Assembly (NCBI GenBank): GCA_964448135.1
Contig: CAYUVH010000016.1
Coordinates: 1 to 64,000 of the forward strand
DNA: 64,000 nt
Reading direction: 5' to 3'
DNA from: CAYUVH01 sp964448135
Lineage (GTDB): Bacteria; Verrucomicrobiota; Verrucomicrobiia; Limisphaerales; UBA8199
Below, piece by piece: positions 25,298-33,848 of the stretch. Both the position numbers and the translations under genes were made by a program. Position 1 is the stretch's first letter, and the number at the start of each line of letters is the position of its first letter. The notes below the pieces were generated by a model, which did not search any database, was not told the origin of the DNA, and saw only the letters and a list, made by a program, of their open reading frames with translations.

Positions 25298-25442
25298 ATT
25301 TATGTTGAGCAGGGATAGCGGCAAATCCCAATAAACACAAGGGAAAGTTAGCCTTCACCCGCCATCGCCTGACGCCAAAACCTCGAAGTTCATTTCCGGG
25401 CGGCAATTCGGTGTGTTTGGCGGAAAGGGCCCGGCAGCAGCA

Positions 25443-25919
25443 TCAGACGCCGCTCTGATCGATGCGCTCTCGCACCGCTGAATCTCTTTTGGCAGCCAGG
25501 TAAGGGCAGCCAGCCAGCGACCTATTTGAAGGAACCGATTCCAACCAAGATGCTTGCATCGTGCGCAACAGGTTAAATGTGTCGTTCTGGGAGAGTTCGT
25601 TCTTAATCGTTTTTTGAAGCCTTACTTGCACAGTATGCGGATGGCCATTTTCAACCCACCTCACCTCCGACTCTGGCGGGACCGATAATATCACCGGGCC
25701 GACGGTTGCAATGCCGCTTTTTACAACAGACCCAGGCATAGCGGCCAGGACCTTCCCGTACTAAACGAATACGATGTCCAAGTCGTGCTCTGAGTTATTA
25801 ATGACGCCGACGTAATAATGATGCAACTGAGCAGCTGCGTGTGAACGTTCAATGAACAGCAAGCACACGAGTCCAATCATAATTCGAAACGTCAACCTAA
25901 AACCTCGAATAGTGTGCAT
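25443..25919 (-). pseudogene. Secreted small protein interrupted by an in-frame TAG
   Basis: An ATG at 25917-25919 opens a signal peptide (FRIMIGLVCLLFIERSHA) and a beta-type start (HYYVGVINNSEHDLDIVFV), then meets TAG at 25761-25763. In the same frame the sequence continues without break for about 105 codons (YGKVLAAMPGSVVKSGIA, then VPPESEVRWVENG) in a pattern that fits one small exported beta-sandwich protein. A Tyr codon TAC/TAT changed to TAG is the simplest explanation. It could be a recent nonsense mutation or a sequencing error. The family is not known to me. Confidence 0.55.
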
Positions 25920-26291
25920 GGTATCTGAGTGAGTGGGGTGGTTGCCCTTGATCTTGAGCATGTTCTCGCGGGGCCTTACTCCGCTTCGCACTGTGCTCGA
26001 CGCCGTGTCTGTCCCTCTCAGCTCGTGCCCGCCTTTCCCGCGCCAGCCGGAACGATTCCGGTTGACCGGGTATCGGCAAACGCTCTCGGACAGTGTCACG
26101 TCGCACGAACCGCCAAACTTTGACAGCTCGTGATAGTCTCCAGCCCATCGTGTGCCCTTTGACTCGGTCAAGCCGCTTCCCTTCGAACACGCCGGCCCCG
26201 TGCGGGGTGTACCTGAGAGGAGCGGGGTTCAACAAGAATCAACTTGCCGGGATGGGGAAATCGGGCACAGTAATGACCGGTTTATTCGAGC
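25920..26291. other. Intergenic region upstream of tRNA-Ser
   Basis: No gene is supported in these 372 bases. Frames on both strands read Arg/Ser-rich random-looking sequence. No clear promoter pair for the tRNA was found. Confidence 0.5.
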
Positions 26292-26381
26292 GGAAGGGTG
26301 GCTGAGTGGTTAAAGGCACCTGACTCGAAATCAGGCGTAGTCGCAAGGCTACCGGAGGTTCGAATCCTCTCCCTTCCGCCA
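26292..26381 (+). tRNA. tRNA-Ser(CGA)
   Basis: The 7-bp acceptor stem GGAAGGG / CCCTTCC is followed by G and an encoded CCA. The D-arm has GGCTGAGTGG. The anticodon arm is CCTGA-CTCGAAA-TCAGG with anticodon CGA at 26326-26328, which reads UCG. A long variable arm (GTAGTCGCAAGGCTAC) is typical of class II serine tRNAs, and the T-arm contains GGTTCGAATCC. All arms pair correctly. Confidence 0.97.
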
Positions 26382-26412
26382 ATTTTTCCTCCCACATTCG
26401 ATTTCGACTTCG

Positions 26413-28653
26413 CTAGCTCCCGCCTGAAGAGGTTCGCGGGGTGGGCAGGCGGGCTTGGATGCTGGAGGTGACTTCGCGGGCGAGGACCTGGTTGCCTTTA
26501 TCCAGGAAATAGACGTCGTGCGGTTTTTGCAGTTCGGCCAGGCGCGACTTTACGGCGTCGTGCAGGTCGGTGACGGGGATGTCGTTTTCCTGCATGATTT
26601 TCGCGGCGATGCGGTTGTATTGGGGAACGTCGCCGAACTGGCGCGCGTCGCGCAGTTCGCCGGGGGGAATGGGCGTGGTGGAGCACCAGATGACTTTGGC
26701 GCCGGTGGCCTGGAGGCGGGCCGCTATTTCGCGGAGATTTTTTTCGTAATCGGTGGGGGTGATGGCGGAACGGCCGGGGGCAACGATCTTCACGTCGTAC
26801 AGCCCGAAGTTGAAACAGATGACGTCCCATTTTTGAGAGCCGAGCCAGCCGGAAAGTTTTTCGATGCCGTTTTGGGTGGTGCCGCCGAGTTGGGGAATGC
26901 GGCGGACATTCGCCCGGCCCTTGAGATTCTCAGCGACCACGGGGGCGTAACCGAGGGCGACTGCGTCGCCGATCAAGAGGACGTTGGGCAGACCGGCGAT
27001 CGGCTGGGAAGGGTTCGCCGGCAGGTAAAGCGCCTGGCCGTCCTTTTCCAGCCGTGCACGAAGTTTGGTATATGGCAGCGACTGAACGGCCACGTGGTCC
27101 TCGAGCGCGAGCGCGGCGATGGTGGCGGCGGACTGGCCGAGGACCATGAAAACCGGCTCCATCCGGATGGAGCCGTAGGCGATGTGCGAGCTCGAAAGGC
27201 AAACAGGCACAACGAGGTTCGGGCACTGGCTGCGCTTCGGGACGAGGGCGCGATAGGAGATCGGATACGGCCCGCGGGTGGGGACGCCCACGTCGCCCTC
27301 GTTTTGCACCGAGCCGTCGGGCGCGATGTAGCGCTGCACGTTGTGGGAGTCCATGGTGTAGGAGCCCATGCCGACGGAATCCGGCGTGGGTTTGTCCTTC
27401 AGTATCTCGTGCTCGGTGATGACAAAATCGGCCACCATGCGCCGGGCTTCGCGAACGTAGAGTTGGAAGGGCCAGTTGCCGGTGTCCGGAAATTCGTCGC
27501 GGGCCAGGCCCCAGTCGCGGATGCGGGTCTGAATCTCCGCGGGCACGCGCGGATCGTTCGCGATGAAGTAGAGCCAGCCCTTTTGGTAGGTCTCGTGCTC
27601 GCGAATGATTTCACGGCGGCGCTCGTAGGAAGCCTCCGGATAGTCGTAGTTGTAACCGATGTTGTCGGTGCTGAACGGGCCGTGGTTGTTGACGTCGGTT
27701 TTCGCGTTCGGGACGCGATCGAACTTGTTGAAGGTCTCGCGCCAGCCGGCCTGGAAGATGCGCAACTGGAGTTCGTATTGCAGAGGATCGTAGCCCTCGG
27801 GTTTGGGAAAGGCCACGCGATTGGCGGGATTGTCCGTGAGGCACAGCCGGAAACAGTAGGCCTGGATTTTTTTGTCGCCCGAGCCGGTTTCGCCGGGAGC
27901 GTTGGTGCTGACGCGGGGCAGCACGCCGCTGGCAGGATCGCCGGGAACGACGTAGGGGCTGATCTTCGTGGCGACCTTGCCGAAATGATGGCTGTGCTGG
28001 CGGGCGCCAAGTTGCACGCCGTTCAGTTGCTCGCCGTACACGCTGTTGGCTTCGCGGCCGGTCGTGTAATCCACGCCCGCGGCGGCCATGAGGTCACCTT
28101 CGTAAGTGGCGTCGATGAACATGGCGGCCCGGTAAGTCCGACCGCTCAACGTGGTGATGGATTCGATGCGGGCGCCGTTCGTTTTGACGCCCCGGGCGCG
28201 GTCCAGCCATTCATCGCGGTAAACCGGAATTTTCTGCTCGCGCATGAAGTCCTCGAAGATGGCTTCGGCGACATGCGGTTCGTGGGTCCAGCGCGTGGGA
28301 TTGGTTAGCGCGGGCGCGGCAGCGGCAGCGGGTTGGGGTTGCCAGGTCCACGCGGCGGGATCGCGATAGTGATCGGCGAGCCGCCGATAAAATTCGAGTG
28401 AGAGGCCGCCGACGCTTGCCTTGTCCCCGACATCGGTCAATCCCAGGCCGCCGCTGGTCAACCCGCCCAGATGTTTTTCCGGCATCACGATGACCACGCT
28501 TTTGCCCATGCGCGCGGCCTGGACCGCCGCGGTGACCGCGGCGGAGGTGCCCCCATAAATGCAAATATCCGACTCGACCGGCGACGCGCCGCGCGCAATC
28601 ACGGCGGACGTCAGGAGGAGGAAATACAGGCCGAAAGAGAAGGCTTTGATCAT
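26413..28653 (-). CDS. Secreted FAD-dependent oxidoreductase fused to a degenerate SGNH domain
   Basis: This 746-residue protein has a signal peptide (residues 1-22) and an FAD_oxidored-type domain (PF12831 family): ESDICIYGGTSAAVTAAVQAAR near 28, HLGGLTSGGLGLTD, and FIDATYEGDLMAAAGV near 190. It ends with a GVGSY-to-AALALEDH segment near 520. Residues about 555-740 have the SGNH-hydrolase layout, but all catalytic blocks are altered: GDAV for GDSI, GLYD for GMND, and DVYFLD where DGVHP is expected. It would bind rather than hydrolyse. A palindromic operator-like site lies 40 bases upstream. The paralogue at 29468 keeps an intact SGNH domain. The substrate is probably a glycan or glycoside. 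Confidence 0.85.
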   Translation of the reverse strand: MIKAFSFGLYFLLLTSAVIARGASPVESDICIYGGTSAAVTAAVQAARMGKSVVIVMPEKHLGGLTSGGLGLTDVGDKASVGGLSLEFYRRLADHYRDPAAWTWQPQPAAAAAPALTNPTRWTHEPHVAEAIFEDFMREQKIPVYRDEWLDRARGVKTNGARIESITTLSGRTYRAAMFIDATYEGDLMAAAGVDYTTGREANSVYGEQLNGVQLGARQHSHHFGKVATKISPYVVPGDPASGVLPRVSTNAPGETGSGDKKIQAYCFRLCLTDNPANRVAFPKPEGYDPLQYELQLRIFQAGWRETFNKFDRVPNAKTDVNNHGPFSTDNIGYNYDYPEASYERRREIIREHETYQKGWLYFIANDPRVPAEIQTRIRDWGLARDEFPDTGNWPFQLYVREARRMVADFVITEHEILKDKPTPDSVGMGSYTMDSHNVQRYIAPDGSVQNEGDVGVPTRGPYPISYRALVPKRSQCPNLVVPVCLSSSHIAYGSIRMEPVFMVLGQSAATIAALALEDHVAVQSLPYTKLRARLEKDGQALYLPANPSQPIAGLPNVLLIGDAVALGYAPVVAENLKGRANVRRIPQLGGTTQNGIEKLSGWLGSQKWDVICFNFGLYDVKIVAPGRSAITPTDYEKNLREIAARLQATGAKVIWCSTTPIPPGELRDARQFGDVPQYNRIAAKIMQENDIPVTDLHDAVKSRLAELQKPHDVYFLDKGNQVLAREVTSSIQARLPTPRTSSGGS

Positions 28654-28693
28654 TAGCGATTTAGAGTTTCGCAGATGGCCACACTTCGGCCAA

Positions 28694-28709
28694 TTACACG
28701 ATAGTGTAA
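28694..28709. promoter_or_regulatory. Palindromic operator candidate TTACAC-N4-GTGTAA, copy 1
   Basis: TTACAC-GATA-GTGTAA, perfect 6-bp arms. It ends 40 bases before the start codon of the FAD-SGNH gene at 26413-28653. Two further copies are at 33884 and 41406. Confidence 0.65.
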
Positions 28710-28930
28710 GGGCGGAGGTGTCAGACAGATGAAAGGAGTGGGGCCCCCTTGAAGAGGTTGTTCTTTAAGTGTCTTGAGGCGTTCTTTGGTGTTTTTTCGT
28801 GTTCTTTCGGCGTCCCTTGAGTGTCCCTTTTCTGTTCTTTGCGTGTTTTTAGTGTTTGAGGGCGGGCGAAGGCTTGGGATGGCCGGATTCAACCGGTTTA
28901 CGCGATTGGACCCGAAATCCCCCTCACCCC

Positions 28931-28985
28931 GGCCCTCTCCCTCCGTCTTCGCTCCGCTACGACGCGACAAGAAGGGGAGAGGGAG
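28931..28985. repeat. Intergenic palindromic repeat (CCCTCTCCC family)
   Basis: Arms GGCCCTCTCCCTC and GAAGGGGAGAGGGAG flank a loop that reads TTCGCTCCGCTACGACGCG. This kind of element is common between genes in high-GC bacteria and probably arises by multiplication of a small non-coding repeat. Confidence 0.5.
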
Positions 28986-29181
28986 TGAGTTTGGATGGCA
29001 TGAGATTGAGTCCACGTCGGGTGAAGCCGGCTCCGCATGGAGCCTTGTTATCCCGCCTTGCGGAACTGCCATGGAGGCAGTGTCGGGCCTGGCTCTGGTC
29101 AGGTTCATGTCTTTCATTTTCTCCTTCGGTGAACGAGAAATTCCCGCTCACCCGGGGGCACTTTAGCACAGGTAGGCAAAA

Positions 29182-29208
29182 AATAATCTCCCACCGTGGG
29201 AGATTATT
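29182..29208 (-). terminator. Perfect 13-bp hairpin, terminator on the minus strand
   Basis: AATAATCTCCCAC and GTGGGAGATTATT are exact inverted arms around one base. On the minus strand the stem is followed by a run of T (opposite 29178-29181), so it can end transcription of the FAD-SGNH gene at 29468, although 260 bases lie between. GGGGACAGACTT beside it resembles flanks of REP-type repeats. Confidence 0.5.
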
Positions 29209-29467
29209 GGGGACAGACTTAAAAAGTTAAAAGGCTAAAAAGAGCCAATGTTTATAGGGGTGAAATCGGGTTCGCGGGGCGGATTTGGGAGGGGAATGGA
29301 AAAAAATAAATTAAAAAATGTATTGCCCGGCGGCGGAAACAACTCGAAAGCGGGAATAGAAGCCGGAGAGGGAAAGACGGAACGCAAAGGGCGAAAGACG
29401 CAGAGACGCAAAGGCTGGCGCGCCATGCACAACGTCGCTACGAAGAGGCGTGGTGCCGACGCCTGGT

Positions 29468-32400
29468 TTAATAGTGAGCGGCGAGGTAGTCGCCGAGGAG
29501 TTGGGCGTAAACGCTCGAGCCGATGAGGTAGGGGTGGACGCCGTCGTCGTCGTTGGCTCCGTTGAGCAGGGAGCGGAGGAATTGGTAGCGGTCGTAGTTG
29601 TCGCAGGCGGCGCGGATGTCCACGAGGTCGGCGGAGCGGGCGGCGGCGACGTCGCGGACGATCTGGATGTAGCTATCCACCCAGGCTTGCGCGCCGCCGA
29701 CGTTGGCGTAGTAGGCGGCGGGGTGGCGGTTGTAGTAGTACTGCGAGGCGTTGCCTTCGATGAGGTAATTGACGGTGACGAGGATCGGAATGGAGTGGTT
29801 GGTGCGCACGCGGTCGATCATCGAGTTGAGATTGGCGCGGAAGGTGGCCTGGCTGACCTGGGGGACATCGAGGGCAGTCATGACGTGATCGTTCATGCCG
29901 AAGTTGATGATCACGAAATCAGGATGCGGATTCAGGACGTCGGTCTGAATGCGGGCGAGTCCTTGGGAGCTGGTGTTGCCGCTGACGCCGGCGTTGACCA
30001 TGTTCAACGCAAAGCGAGCCGCCAACTGGTTGACCCAATTCGAACCGGTGGGAACGCCCTGGCCGAAGGTGATGCTGTCGCCGAAGGCGACGACTTTGGC
30101 GCCCTGGATGGGAGGCGCAATATCTTTGGCGCTCACGCGCAAGCGGAGGAATCTCCTGGGAGCGACTGTTATCGGAACGTCCGTTTCCCAGGTGAGGGTG
30201 GCGGTGTGATTGGTGTGGAAGACTACCTGGCGCAAATTCACGCACGGGTCGGGGCACCAATCGAGGAGGTTGGTGGACGATTCTACGACGTAGCTAATGT
30301 CGGGTGGCGCGGGGTCGGGGCGGGTGTAGGAGACGGCGAAATAGCCGGTGGCGCTGATGCTGGTGAGCAAAGCGGGACTGGTGTTGGTGCGAGTGGGGTC
30401 GAGGCCCAGGGCGTATTTGAGCAGGTTGACGATGCCGTCGCCGGAGGGGTTGGCGCCATCGCCGGCGATCAGAGGATTATTGGCGTTGGCGCCGAAGTAT
30501 TGCGCGCGCCAGGCATAGAGCGGGATGTCGGCCACGGTGACGGTCGCCGTGGCGAGCGGGCCGACGGCGTAAGTGGAATTTGTGGCGAGGGAGAGTTGGA
30601 GGGTTTTATCGCCGACAGGAGTGAGGATGAAAGGCGAAATCAGGAGGTTGGTGTCGGACACGCCGGCGGGGAAAGTGACGGAGGCGGGGAGCGCGGCAAA
30701 ATCCACGCCGTTGGATGCGGTGCCGTTGAGGGTCCAATTGACGGTCAATGGCGAGCTCGCGTCGCCGGAGCGCGACAACGTGACGCTGCCTGGGCGTGGG
30801 CCGTAGCGGGAGGCATGGGCATCGGTCGCCCACAGATTCACGACGGGTTGGTTCGAGGCGTTCACGAACTGGACGGCATCGGCGATGACGTAACCGGTGG
30901 TGCCGGTATTGCGGATGCGGACCTTGCCGTTGGTGCCGGCGTTGAAATTGGTGGACAGCAGGAGCACCCACGTGCCGTTGGAGCTCGTCTGATCGCGGAG
31001 CACCGTGTTCGTGCCGCCGGGATGGATGACATCCATGGGGGTGTTGGTGGAGCGATTGGGATTCACCGCCCAGAGCGCGTAGACGTTGTACTTGCCCGCC
31101 GAGGGCAGGTTGGGAGTGAACACGACGCTGGAGCCGCCTTTGTTCGTGTTGCCGTCGTGAAAATAATTCGGGCCGTAGTAACCCGTGGAGGCGGTGCTCA
31201 CCGTCCAGGGGCCATTGGTGACGACGCCGGTGGCATCCGCATTATCCACAATCACCGTGGGGCCTGAATTGGTGGGCGTGATGCCCAGCGATTGCTGGTC
31301 GGCCATCAGTTGCGATTGCAGTTTCGCAACGCTGATTTGCTGGACGGTGGTGGAATCATCGATGGCAATGCAGGCGGCGGTGGCGGCGGACTGGCCGAGG
31401 ATCATGTGCACCGGTTCCATCCGGATGGAACCAAACGCGATGTGCGAGGCGGAGAGGCACCAGGGCACCAGGAGGTTGCTGCACTCGGCCGATTTGGGGA
31501 CGAGTGAGCGATACGAAATGGGATACACGCCGGGAATGGCCCCCCCGGTGTAGGTGTCGCCTTCGTTCTGGCACAAACCGCTGACGACGACGCGCTGCGC
31601 GTTGTGTGAGTCCCGTCCGTAGGCGGCCAGGCCGACCGAATCGGGCACCACCACGAGGCCGAGGCAATTGGACTGCGTCATGACGTAGTCCGAAACCATC
31701 CGGCGCGCTTCGCGCACGTAGAGTTGGTGCGGCCAGCCGCCGGTGTCCTGAAACTCGTCCTTGCAGAAACCGTAGCTGGACATCGAGGTGCGCACGCCGG
31801 AGGGCACCCGCGAATCGGTGGCCAGAAAGTAAAGAAATCCATGCAGGTAATCGCGATGCGCCTGCCAGATTTGCGCGCGCGTCTCCGCGCTGGCTTCGGG
31901 GTAAGCGGAGCTCTGGCCGAGGAAATCCGTCGAAACGGCGCCGTTGTTGTTGATGTCCGTTTTGCTGTTCGGCATGGCCGAGACATTCATGAACGTGCCG
32001 AGTGTGGGAGTGTTGCCCGCGGCCACCATGGCCTGGATGTAACGGGCCAGCAGATCGTATTGCGCGGGCGAATAATTTGTCGGCGCGGTCAGCGGAATCT
32101 GGTTGGACGCGACGGTGGTCAGGCACATCCGGAAATTGTAGGCCTGGACTTTTTGATCGGCGCTGCCGGCGGCGCCGGGGGCGTTGGATTGGACCAGGGG
32201 TATCAGGCCGGAGGCGGGATTGTTCGTGATGACGTAGGGATTGACCTGGAGCGAACCAAATTGGTGCCCGCCGGTATTGGGCGCGCGCACGCCGTTGAGA
32301 TCCTCGTTGTATTGAGAGGTCGCTTCGCGACCCACCACATAGGACACGCCTCCCGCGGCCATGAGGTCGCCTTCGTAACTGGCGTCAATGAACATCTTCG

Positions 32401-32860
32401 CGCGGAAGACGTTGCTGTTGTTCATGGTGACGGCGATCAGTTGCGCGCCGGTTTTGGTGACGGAGGCGAGGCGCTGATTCGTGTAGATGGTCAGGCCCGC
32501 CTGCTGGGCCATTTCGTTGAAGACCGTCTCCGCGACATGCGGTTCAAAGGTGAATTTGGCGCTGGTGCTGTACTTGAGGCCGATGCGGGTATAGAATTCG
32601 CGCGCGGTTCCCTGGATGTAGGTGTTCCCGAAATTGCCGACGTCGGTCTGGCCCAGGCCGCCGGAGGTCATGCCGCCGAGATGATTGTTTACGACGACGA
32701 GGGATACGGATTTGCCGAGACGCGCCGCCTGCACCGCGGCGATGACGCCGCCGGAGGTGCCGCCGTAGACGCAGACATCGGAATCGATGACCGTGGCGGC
32801 GGGAAGAGAGAGGGCGCAGGAAAGCAGGGTCAGGAGAAAGAGGCGAAAGTGGATGGGCAA
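29468..32860 (-). CDS. Secreted multidomain FAD oxidoreductase with golvesin-like, Calx-beta-like and intact SGNH domains
   Basis: From TTG 32858-32860, preceded by GGAGG, the product is 1130 residues with a signal peptide (FRLFLLTLLSCALSL). The open frame continues upstream to an ATG at 33175 but crosses two intergenic repeats, so that start is unlikely. Domains: FAD_oxidored at about 18-535 (DSDVCVYGGTSGGVIAAVQ, MTSGGLGQTDVG, FIDASYEGDLMAAGG); golvesin/xly-type beta-sandwich at about 537-680; Calx-beta-like at 690-785; a linker ending in a GDGIVNLLKYALGLDP segment; SGNH hydrolase at about 920-1130 with GDSI, GMND and DGVHP all intact. It probably oxidises a carbohydrate and removes an ester such as acetyl. 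Confidence 0.82.
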   Translation of the reverse strand: MPIHFRLFLLTLLSCALSLPAATVIDSDVCVYGGTSGGVIAAVQAARLGKSVSLVVVNNHLGGMTSGGLGQTDVGNFGNTYIQGTAREFYTRIGLKYSTSAKFTFEPHVAETVFNEMAQQAGLTIYTNQRLASVTKTGAQLIAVTMNNSNVFRAKMFIDASYEGDLMAAGGVSYVVGREATSQYNEDLNGVRAPNTGGHQFGSLQVNPYVITNNPASGLIPLVQSNAPGAAGSADQKVQAYNFRMCLTTVASNQIPLTAPTNYSPAQYDLLARYIQAMVAAGNTPTLGTFMNVSAMPNSKTDINNNGAVSTDFLGQSSAYPEASAETRAQIWQAHRDYLHGFLYFLATDSRVPSGVRTSMSSYGFCKDEFQDTGGWPHQLYVREARRMVSDYVMTQSNCLGLVVVPDSVGLAAYGRDSHNAQRVVVSGLCQNEGDTYTGGAIPGVYPISYRSLVPKSAECSNLLVPWCLSASHIAFGSIRMEPVHMILGQSAATAACIAIDDSTTVQQISVAKLQSQLMADQQSLGITPTNSGPTVIVDNADATGVVTNGPWTVSTASTGYYGPNYFHDGNTNKGGSSVVFTPNLPSAGKYNVYALWAVNPNRSTNTPMDVIHPGGTNTVLRDQTSSNGTWVLLLSTNFNAGTNGKVRIRNTGTTGYVIADAVQFVNASNQPVVNLWATDAHASRYGPRPGSVTLSRSGDASSPLTVNWTLNGTASNGVDFAALPASVTFPAGVSDTNLLISPFILTPVGDKTLQLSLATNSTYAVGPLATATVTVADIPLYAWRAQYFGANANNPLIAGDGANPSGDGIVNLLKYALGLDPTRTNTSPALLTSISATGYFAVSYTRPDPAPPDISYVVESSTNLLDWCPDPCVNLRQVVFHTNHTATLTWETDVPITVAPRRFLRLRVSAKDIAPPIQGAKVVAFGDSITFGQGVPTGSNWVNQLAARFALNMVNAGVSGNTSSQGLARIQTDVLNPHPDFVIINFGMNDHVMTALDVPQVSQATFRANLNSMIDRVRTNHSIPILVTVNYLIEGNASQYYYNRHPAAYYANVGGAQAWVDSYIQIVRDVAAARSADLVDIRAACDNYDRYQFLRSLLNGANDDDGVHPYLIGSSVYAQLLGDYLAAHY

Positions 32861-32877
32861 GGTCCTCCGGTTCGGCC

Positions 32878-32959
32878 GTCCCTTCGGGACTTGATTTAAC
32901 GCAATGGACGCCAACCCACGCTTGAAACCGTGGGCTCTTCTCGGCTGTCCCTCCGGGAC
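32878..32959. repeat. Three-hairpin intergenic repeat
   Basis: Three short hairpins in a row: GTCCC-TTC-GGGAC (32878-32890), CCCACG-8-CGTGGG (32915-32934), GTCCC-TCC-GGGAC (32947-32959). Such arrays with a central CCCACG...CGTGGG stem occur in many Verrucomicrobia and are thought to be moved by REP-associated transposases. No transposase is nearby. Confidence 0.55.
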
Positions 32960-33091
32960 GTAGGATGACGGTTGCGGCATCGGGTCGCGGCAGGCCACCA
33001 GTTTTTCGAGCACGCGGCGAGGGAGGGGTAGAGACAAGTTGCGAGAGGGACGGAGAGTTTTAGGCCGGAACGGATTCGTACGGTTAGGTCC

Positions 33092-33134
33092 GCCGGGCGG
33101 GACGCCCGGCTCTACGGCAGGCCAGAGGCCTGCC
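33092..33134. repeat. Two-hairpin intergenic repeat
   Basis: GCCGGGCG-GGA-CGCCCGGC at 33092-33110 and GGCAGGCC-AGA-GGCCTGCC at 33116-33134, both with perfect 8-bp stems and loops of three. They lie between the response regulator and the FAD-SGNH gene and could also weaken readthrough from one to the other. Confidence 0.6.
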
Positions 33135-33171
33135 GCCACGAAACATCCACGGCCTGCCATACTGCTGTTCT

Positions 33172-33846
33172 TCATTTGCCGAGGAATTTTACGACTGCCT
33201 CGGTGCGGGAGCTGACTTGGAGCTTTTCGTAGATGTTGTGGCAGTGTTTACGGACGGTTTCGATGTTCACTCCCAGCAGGTCTGCGATTTCCTTGTAGGG
33301 CAGGCCTTTGGAAAGCAATTCGAGCACTTCGCGTTCGCGGGCGGAGATGGGATGCTCGCTGCCCGCGCGCGTGGGCTGCCGGTGAAAATACTGGACGATC
33401 TTGCGGGCAATGACGCTGTTCAGCGGCGAGCCGCCGCGCGCGGCGTCCCGCACCGCCTCCAATACGCGTTCCCCCGAAGCGGTGCGTCCCTTGAGCAGGT
33501 AGCCGACCGCACCCGCGAGCAGGGATTTGAAGATGACGTCCGCGTCCTCGTACACCGTGAGCATGATGTACTGTGTGCCCGGCAGCAGGCCCTTCAACTG
33601 CCTCACGCAATCAATGCCGCTCATGCGTGGAAGATTGATATCCATCAACACGACGTCGGGCTTGAGCCGAGGGACTTCTTCGAGCGCGGCCTCGGCGGAG
33701 CGGTAGTTGCCAACGCAGGAAAATCCGGCGGCGCGGGACAGTTGGTGGACCAACTGCTCGCGCACGACGTGATCGTCCTCGACCACGCACACGCGGACTG
33801 CGCGCACGGCGGACGATTCCGGAACTTCTGCTTTGGCCATCAGCAC
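33172..33846 (-). CDS. NarL/FixJ-type response regulator
   Basis: This 224-residue protein has a complete receiver domain (acidic cluster VVEDD at 21-25, phospho-acceptor Asp69 in VVLMDINLP, Thr97, Lys119 in GYLLKG) and a LuxR HTH at about 168-224 (ISAREREVLELLSKGLPYKEI, ending in EAVVKFLGK). Its start lies two bases after the stop of the histidine kinase gene, which is its evident partner. A perfect palindrome TTACAC-N4-GTGTAA lies 37 bases upstream, inside the kinase gene, which suggests autoregulation. Two further palindromes point to its probable targets. ATG 33840 is an alternative start. Confidence 0.93.
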   Translation of the reverse strand: MLMAKAEVPESSAVRAVRVCVVEDDHVVREQLVHQLSRAAGFSCVGNYRSAEAALEEVPRLKPDVVLMDINLPRMSGIDCVRQLKGLLPGTQYIMLTVYEDADVIFKSLLAGAVGYLLKGRTASGERVLEAVRDAARGGSPLNSVIARKIVQYFHRQPTRAGSEHPISAREREVLELLSKGLPYKEIADLLGVNIETVRKHCHNIYEKLQVSSRTEAVVKFLGK

Positions 33847-33848
33847 TC

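Larger units (their letters stand above)
28710..29467. other. Gene-free interval with repeats
   Basis: About 760 bases carry no supported gene. It includes a T-rich tract of near-repeated GTTCTTT/GTGTTTTT words (28755-28855), a palindromic intergenic repeat (28931-28985), a strong hairpin (29182-29208) and an A-rich stretch near 29295-29320. Open frames crossing it on both strands read simple, unnatural sequence. Confidence 0.6.

Noticed and set aside
12417..25919. Possible recoding of TAG as a sense codon, from two genes with in-frame TAG
   Set aside because: Several clearly intact genes in the window end in TAG (for example the pseudopilin at 6335 and the FAD-SGNH gene at 26413), so TAG is a normal stop here. 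The two cases are better explained by decay.
26455..28308. Long open frame antisense to the first FAD-SGNH gene
   Set aside because: The product is a Val/Gly/Asp-rich shadow without motifs, and the opposite frame has a complete FAD domain. The same applies to 29450-31267 and 33900-35606.
28750..28860. T-rich tract with repeated GTTCTTT-like words, considered as a CRISPR-like array
   Set aside because: The words vary in length and spacing, and there are no constant repeats with unique spacers and no cas genes. I found no CRISPR array in the window.
32861..33175. Upstream ATG start (33175) for the large FAD-SGNH gene
   Set aside because: The added 105 residues would translate two hairpin repeats and have no signal peptide at their start, while the signal peptide begins right after the TTG at 32860.
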